A stretch of 9,366 bases of DNA. It comes from an uncultured Sutterella sp. Lineage in GTDB: Bacteria > Pseudomonadota > Gammaproteobacteria > Burkholderiales > Burkholderiaceae_F. This document shows, piece after piece, positions 6,588 through 9,366 of the stretch; within the stretch, counting starts at the first letter, position 1; the number at the start of each line of letters is the position of its first letter. Both the position numbers and the translations under genes were made by a program. Location of the stretch: assembly GCA_900546995.1 (NCBI GenBank), contig URFF01000070.1, positions 1 to 9,366 of the forward strand. The letters run 5' to 3'. Below the pieces are notes generated by a model. That model did no database searches. It worked only from the letters and a program-made list of their open reading frames with translations, and was not told where the DNA came from.

Positions 6588-7592
6588 ATGCATGTATTAG
6601 GTCAATATCCCCAAAAACGCATGCGTCGCATGCGTCACGATGATTTCTCACGCCGCCTTATGCGTGAAAACACACTCTCAGCTTCTGACTTAATCCTTCC
6701 GGTCTTTGTTATGGAAGGAGAAGGTCGTCGCCAACCGGTTCCTACCATGCCAGGGGTTGAACGGGTCACACCCGATGAGCTTCTAAAGGTCGCCGCAGAA
6801 ATGGTTGAATTGGGCATCCCGATGATTGCCCTCTTTCCAGCAATTGACCCGTCACTGAAAACACCTGACGGTCGTGAAGCAGCCAATCCCAACGGATTAA
6901 TTCCTCGTGTTGTCCGGTTACTCAAGGAGCACTTCCCCGAATTAGGTGTCATGTGTGACGTAGCACTGGATCCGTACACCACTCACGGTCAAGATGGCTT
7001 AATTGATGAAACGGGCTACATTCTTAACGATGAAACCATTGAGATGCTTGTGCAACAATCGCTTGCTCAAGCCCGAGCCGGCGCTGATGTGGTTGCCCCC
7101 AGCGACATGATGGACGGTCGAATCGGAGTTATCCGCAAAGCTTTGGATGCCGAAGGCTTCATTCACACGCGGATTATGGCTTATTCAGCGAAATACGCTA
7201 GTGCCTTTTATGGTCCCTTCCGTGATGCGGTTGGCTCCGCTTCCAACTTAGGCAAAAGCACCAAAGCGGTTTATCAAATGGATCCGGCTAACTCAGATGA
7301 AGCACTGTGGGAAGTCGGTCTTGATTTACAAGAAGGGGCTGATATGGTCATGGTTAAACCAGGGCTGCCCTATTTGGACGTCTTGCGTCGCGTAAAGGAT
7401 GAATTCAAGGCACCGACCTTTGTCTATCACGTAAGCGGTGAATACGCCCTCTTAAAAGCCGCCGCTGCAGCCGGTTATATTGATGAAAAGAAATTCACGT
7501 TGGAGACCATGATGTGCTTTAAGCGCGCCGGAGCCGATGGCATTTTGACCTATTGCGCCCTGGATGTCGCCCGTTGGCTAAAAGAAGCCTAA
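6588..7592 (+). CDS. hemB: Porphobilinogen synthase (delta-aminolevulinate dehydratase), aspartate/Mg type
   Basis: Condenses two 5-aminolevulinate molecules into porphobilinogen, the first shared pyrrole step of heme synthesis, as a cytoplasmic homo-oligomer. The 334 residues are of normal length. The Schiff-base lysines are Lys202 (YSAKYAS) and Lys257 (MVKPG). The active-site metal segment is DVALDPYTTHGQDG (124-137), with Asp in place of the three zinc cysteines of the E. coli enzyme; this matches the Pseudomonas aeruginosa Mg-type enzyme. Glu238 (in DPANSDEAL) aligns with the allosteric Mg ligand. I chose the ATG at 6588 because GAGGT (6575-6579) precedes it and the family N-terminus RMRRMR begins just after; an in-frame ATG at 6516 inside engB adds 24 unrelated residues. 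It follows engB by 19 bp and ends at a strong terminator. Confidence 0.97.
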   Translation: MHVLGQYPQKRMRRMRHDDFSRRLMRENTLSASDLILPVFVMEGEGRRQPVPTMPGVERVTPDELLKVAAEMVELGIPMIALFPAIDPSLKTPDGREAANPNGLIPRVVRLLKEHFPELGVMCDVALDPYTTHGQDGLIDETGYILNDETIEMLVQQSLAQARAGADVVAPSDMMDGRIGVIRKALDAEGFIHTRIMAYSAKYASAFYGPFRDAVGSASNLGKSTKAVYQMDPANSDEALWEVGLDLQEGADMVMVKPGLPYLDVLRRVKDEFKAPTFVYHVSGEYALLKAAAAAGYIDEKKFTLETMMCFKRAGADGILTYCALDVARWLKEA

Positions 7593-7617
7593 CGTGAAGA
7601 CAATCAGTACTTGAGAC

Positions 7618-7651
7618 AAAGCCCGCGATGAACTCGTGGGCTTTTGTTTTT
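7618..7651 (+). terminator. Rho-independent terminator after hemB
   Basis: AAAGCCCGCG (7618-7627) pairs with CGTGGGCTTT (7635-7644), with one G-T pair and a 7-nt loop, followed by TGTTTTT. It lies in the 57-bp gap between convergent hemB and hslR. On the minus strand the same stem is followed by TGTCT, so it may stop hslR transcripts less efficiently. Confidence 0.88.
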
Positions 7652-8042
7652 AGTAACCTCTGAATTTACGCAATTCTCGACCTTCACGCTTTGTCGGCCG
7701 CCCCTTTGTTGTACGATCCAGAGCTGGCTCAACAGCAAACTTTCTGAGCTGTGCCATAGCCTCACGCCGTGCCTTTCCCTCTTCGGTTTCGGTATACATC
7801 AATTGAGCGGTTTTAGCCGGCCCCCGCTGAGAGTTGAATCCACATACTAAAACCTCGTAGATATCGGGCCCACGGTGAATTTCCAAACGATCCGAAAGCT
7901 TTACGTCCTTAGATGGCTTGACACGCTCACCGTTAAGCTTCACGCGACCCAATTCAATTGCTTCCTGAGCTAAGCTTCTTGTCTTAAAAAAGCGTGCAGC
8001 CCAGAGCCATTTATCCAATCGTTGTGAGGTTAATTCTGACAT
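7650..8042 (-). CDS. hslR: Hsp15 (HslR), S4-domain ribosome-associated heat-shock protein
   Basis: Small basic RNA-binding protein. In E. coli, Hsp15 binds free 50S subunits that carry a nascent chain with peptidyl-tRNA, helping rescue stalled ribosomes. The product has 130 residues against 133 in E. coli. The S4 domain lies at about residues 8-55 and begins with the hallmark RLDKWLWAARFFKTR (8-22), followed by AIELGRVKLNG; the C-terminal tail is rich in Lys and Arg (TTKGRPTKREGRELRKFRGY). Start is the ATG at 8042, with only a weak GGAA upstream. It lies downstream of rpoA-rplQ on the same strand, but a terminator ends just 17 bp before its start and I see no promoter after it, so expression may depend on read-through. 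The stop codon overlaps the T-tract of the hemB terminator. Confidence 0.94.
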   Translation of the reverse strand: MSELTSQRLDKWLWAARFFKTRSLAQEAIELGRVKLNGERVKPSKDVKLSDRLEIHRGPDIYEVLVCGFNSQRGPAKTAQLMYTETEEGKARREAMAQLRKFAVEPALDRTTKGRPTKREGRELRKFRGY

Positions 8043-8059
8043 TACGAATAATTCCGACG

Positions 8060-8088
8060 AAAAAGGGAAGCTCCAAAAGAACTTCCCT
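8060..8088 (-). terminator. Rho-independent terminator after rplQ (end of the alpha operon)
   Basis: Read on the minus strand, AGGGAAG (8088-8082) pairs with CTTCCCT (8070-8064), with a loop of about 11 nt that can form two further pairs, followed by a run of T residues down to 8060. It lies 27 bp after the rplQ stop and ends 17 bp before the hslR start codon. Confidence 0.75.
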
Positions 8089-8115
8089 CTTAAAAGCTAG
8101 CAGATGAAAGCGAAA

Positions 8116-8526
8116 TTATTCAGCTTTTTCTTCTGCCTTGACTTCGGTGGCTTCTTCAACAACCGGAGCGGCCTTTTCAACCAATTCCATGTAAGCCATC
8201 GGAGCGTTGTCGCCAACACGGAAACCCATCTTCAAAATACGGGTATAACCGCCGTTGCGATTGGCAAAACGCGGACCAATTTCGTTAAAAAGCTTCGTGA
8301 CCATTTCACGATCGCGCAAGCGGGCAAAAGCCAAACGCTTGTTGGCAACGGTGGGTTCCTTACCCAAAGTGATCATCGGTTCGATCACACGGCGCAATTC
8401 CTTAGCCTTCGGGAGGGTAGTCTTAATAGCTTCGTGACGCAACAAAGAATTCATCATGTTGCGGAGCATAGCGAGACGGTGAGCGCTCGTGCGATTCAAT
8501 TTACGTAAACCATGACGGTGACGCAT
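8116..8526 (-). CDS. rplQ: 50S ribosomal protein L17
   Basis: Structural protein of the large ribosomal subunit, located near the exit-tunnel opening. The 136 residues begin with the invariant MRHRHGLRKLNRTSAHRLAM and continue through NMMNSLLRHEAIKTTLPKAKELR, which identifies bacterial L17. The C-terminus is an acidic, Glu/Val-rich tail (from about residue 120) that makes the protein about 9 residues longer than the 127 of E. coli L17; such tails vary between species. The ATG at 8526 is preceded by a good AAGGA (8535-8539, minus strand). It is the last gene of the rpsM-rpsK-rpsD-rpoA-rplQ alpha operon, but the gap to rpoA is 163 bp, much longer than the few tens of bases usual there, and contains a candidate promoter and several dyads. 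Confidence 0.98.
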   Translation of the reverse strand: MRHRHGLRKLNRTSAHRLAMLRNMMNSLLRHEAIKTTLPKAKELRRVIEPMITLGKEPTVANKRLAFARLRDREMVTKLFNEIGPRFANRNGGYTRILKMGFRVGDNAPMAYMELVEKAAPVVEEATEVKAEEKAE

Positions 8527-8593
8527 TTTATATTTCCTTGTAAGTAGTTAGTCTTTAGACTCTTAAAAGAGCCATTTCCCCATCTTCTTCTAT

Positions 8594-8609
8594 CCGACAA
8601 CAATGTCGG
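8594..8609 (-). repeat. Inverted repeat in the rplQ leader
   Basis: CCGACA and TGTCGG form a perfect 6-bp dyad with a 4-nt spacer. In the minus-strand transcript this would be a tetraloop hairpin about 68 bases upstream of the rplQ start. No T-tract follows, so it does not look like a terminator. Confidence 0.5.
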
Positions 8610-8640
8610 CGGGCGGGTAATGTATCGGAATAAAGATCCG

Positions 8641-8668
8641 AAAGGCGAGATTTTAACCTCTCGCCTTT
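8641..8668 (-). repeat. Perfect 10-bp inverted repeat after rpoA (hairpin or operator-like dyad)
   Basis: AAAGGCGAGA (8641-8650) and TCTCGCCTTT (8659-8668) are exact inverted copies with an 8-nt spacer. It starts 22 bp beyond the rpoA stop. On the minus strand only TTT ends the stem and then CGGATC follows, so as an intrinsic terminator it would be weak. It could equally be an mRNA-stabilising or processing hairpin, or a protein-binding dyad, because it overlaps the candidate -10 at 8650-8655. Confidence 0.6.
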
Positions 8669-8678
8669 GATTTAGCAA
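8650..8678 (-). promoter_or_regulatory. Candidate sigma-70 promoter for rplQ
   Basis: On the minus strand, TTGCTA (8678-8673, four of six matches to the -35 consensus) is separated by exactly 17 bp from TAAAAT (8655-8650, five of six matches to the -10 consensus). It predicts a start near 8643 and a leader of about 116 nt before rplQ. Both hexamers lie inside inverted repeats, which may be regulatory or may be coincidental structure. Confidence 0.4.
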
Positions 8679-8687
8679 ATTGCTAAA
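8671..8687. repeat. 17-bp near-perfect palindrome next to the rpoA stop
   Basis: TTTAGCAA and TTGCTAAA flank a single central base at 8679. It lies 2 bp from the rpoA stop codon and covers the candidate -35 of the rplQ promoter. The size and symmetry resemble an operator for a dimeric repressor, but no known consensus is recognised. Confidence 0.5.
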
Positions 8688-8689
8688 AA

Positions 8690-9366
8690 TTAGTGCTGAT
8701 CCAAACCGGCGGGCGGCCAGTTTTCAAGCTTCATGCCCAAGGTAAGACCGTGAGCGGCTAGCACTTCCTTGATTTCATTCAAGGACTTACGACCAAGGTT
8801 CGGTGTCTTGAGCAATTCGTTTTCGGTGCGTTGAATCAAATCACCGATGTAGAAGACCTGCTCGCCCTTGAGGCAGTTCGCAGAACGAACCGTCAACTCA
8901 AGATCATCAACCGGGCGCATTAAGATCGGATCGAGCGGCGGCGGGTTGTTCACATCTTCTTCAGGAACAGCCTTACCAGCTTGTTCGGGTTTGATCGTAC
9001 CGAAGACGGTCAATTGATCTTGAAGAATGTGTACAGCTTCGCGCAAAGCTTCTTCCGGCTCTATAGCTCCATTGGTTTCGATGGTCATCACCAACTTATC
9101 CAAGTCCGTGCGTTGACCCACACGAGCGGCACTCACTTCATAAGCAACACGACGAATCGGGCTAAAGGACGCATCCATAATGATGCGGCCGATCGTGCTC
9201 TTGGAGTAGTCATCGCGGAAAGCACGCATGTTACCCGGTTGATAGCCACGACCCTTTTCAACCTTGACTTGCATGTCAAGCTTGCCATTGGCTGACAAGT
9301 GAGCAATAACATGATCCGGATTAACAATCGTCACATCGTGCGGGAGGTCAAAATCCGCAGCAGTGA
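8690..9366 (-). CDS. rpoA: RNA polymerase alpha subunit (5' end outside window)
   Basis: Alpha subunit of RNA polymerase, which nucleates core assembly and contacts activators and UP elements. The frame stays open to the window edge, so the start lies beyond 9366; a GTG at 9334 is internal, since the codons before it (TAADFDLPHD) continue the alpha N-terminal domain. About 224 C-terminal residues are visible of some 330 expected. They include the end of the N-terminal domain (NPDHVIAHLS, KGRGYQP, SPIRRVAYEV, LREAVHILQDQL), a flexible linker (about bases 8940-8985), and the C-terminal domain with DPILMRPVDDLELTVR, the DNA-contacting RSANCLK segment, and the helix-hairpin-helix region TPNLGRKSLNEIKEVL, ending ENWPPAGLDQH. 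Upstream neighbours are presumably rpsD and other alpha-operon genes; rplQ follows after a 163-bp gap. Confidence 0.98.
   Translation of the reverse strand, partial: TAADFDLPHDVTIVNPDHVIAHLSANGKLDMQVKVEKGRGYQPGNMRAFRDDYSKSTIGRIIMDASFSPIRRVAYEVSAARVGQRTDLDKLVMTIETNGAIEPEEALREAVHILQDQLTVFGTIKPEQAGKAVPEEDVNNPPPLDPILMRPVDDLELTVRSANCLKGEQVFYIGDLIQRTENELLKTPNLGRKSLNEIKEVLAAHGLTLGMKLENWPPAGLDQH

Noticed and set aside
6618..6635. Tandem 9-bp repeat CGCATGCGT x2 at the start of hemB
   Set aside because: It encodes the RMRRMR motif typical of HemB N-termini, so protein constraint explains it.
8104..8508. A 134-codon plus-strand frame antisense to rplQ
   Set aside because: It mirrors almost the whole of L17, a certain gene on the other strand; long antisense frames arise from codon bias.
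8496..8678. A 60-codon minus-strand frame (TTG start) in the rpoA-rplQ gap
   Set aside because: It overlaps the start of rplQ, has no ribosome binding site, and its sequence is a read-through of the dyads with no recognisable protein features.
1..9366. Mobile element, CRISPR, tRNA/rRNA, toxin-antitoxin or defence system
   Set aside because: I saw no repeat arrays, transposase-like frames or structured RNA genes; nearly all sequence is accounted for by conserved housekeeping genes and short gaps.

Overview
The window is ordinary bacterial chromosome, densely packed with housekeeping genes. Nine protein genes are visible, two of them cut by the window ends. The protein families and the gene order (mrcA > < cyaY < > lptM-lysA ... 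engB-hemB ... rplQ-rpoA) point to a Betaproteobacterium, most likely Burkholderiales. The compact layout, moderate GC content, missing cytochrome c block and aspartate-type HemB fit a host-associated Sutterellaceae-like lineage (Sutterella/Parasutterella). That placement is inference from memory, not a search result.

Left part (1-3972): the 3' part of a class A penicillin-binding protein gene (PBP1A, mrcA) runs rightward and converges on cyaY (frataxin-like, minus strand) with 13 bp between the stop codons. cyaY is back to back with lptM, a tiny lipoprotein gene; the two start codons are only 19 bp apart. lptM is followed 11 bp later by lysA (diaminopimelate decarboxylase).

Middle part (3973-7592): after a 119-bp gap with a short hairpin and T-tract comes a 560-residue membrane transporter of the AspT/YidE family, then a clear terminator. 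Next is a two-gene unit of engB (ribosome-assembly GTPase, TTG start) and hemB (porphobilinogen synthase), ending in a strong terminator.

Right part (7593-9366, all minus strand): read from right to left, the 3' part of rpoA, a 163-bp gap rich in dyad symmetries with a plausible internal promoter, rplQ (L17), a terminator, and hslR (Hsp15). hslR converges on hemB.

The genes do not form one pathway. PBP1A and LysA both bear on peptidoglycan: LysA turns meso-DAP into lysine and so competes with the wall for DAP. LptM supports outer-membrane LPS export. CyaY serves iron-sulfur/iron homeostasis and HemB serves heme. EngB, Hsp15 and L17 serve the ribosome, and RpoA transcription. I found no mobile element, CRISPR array, tRNA, rRNA, toxin or defence cassette, and no convincing undescribed system. 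The items most worth checking are the regulatory DNA between rpoA and rplQ, two hairpin/T-tract signals lying almost on top of downstream start codons, and the replacement of the usual cytochrome c biogenesis block by an AspT-type transporter. No gene-free stretch exceeds 300 bases.
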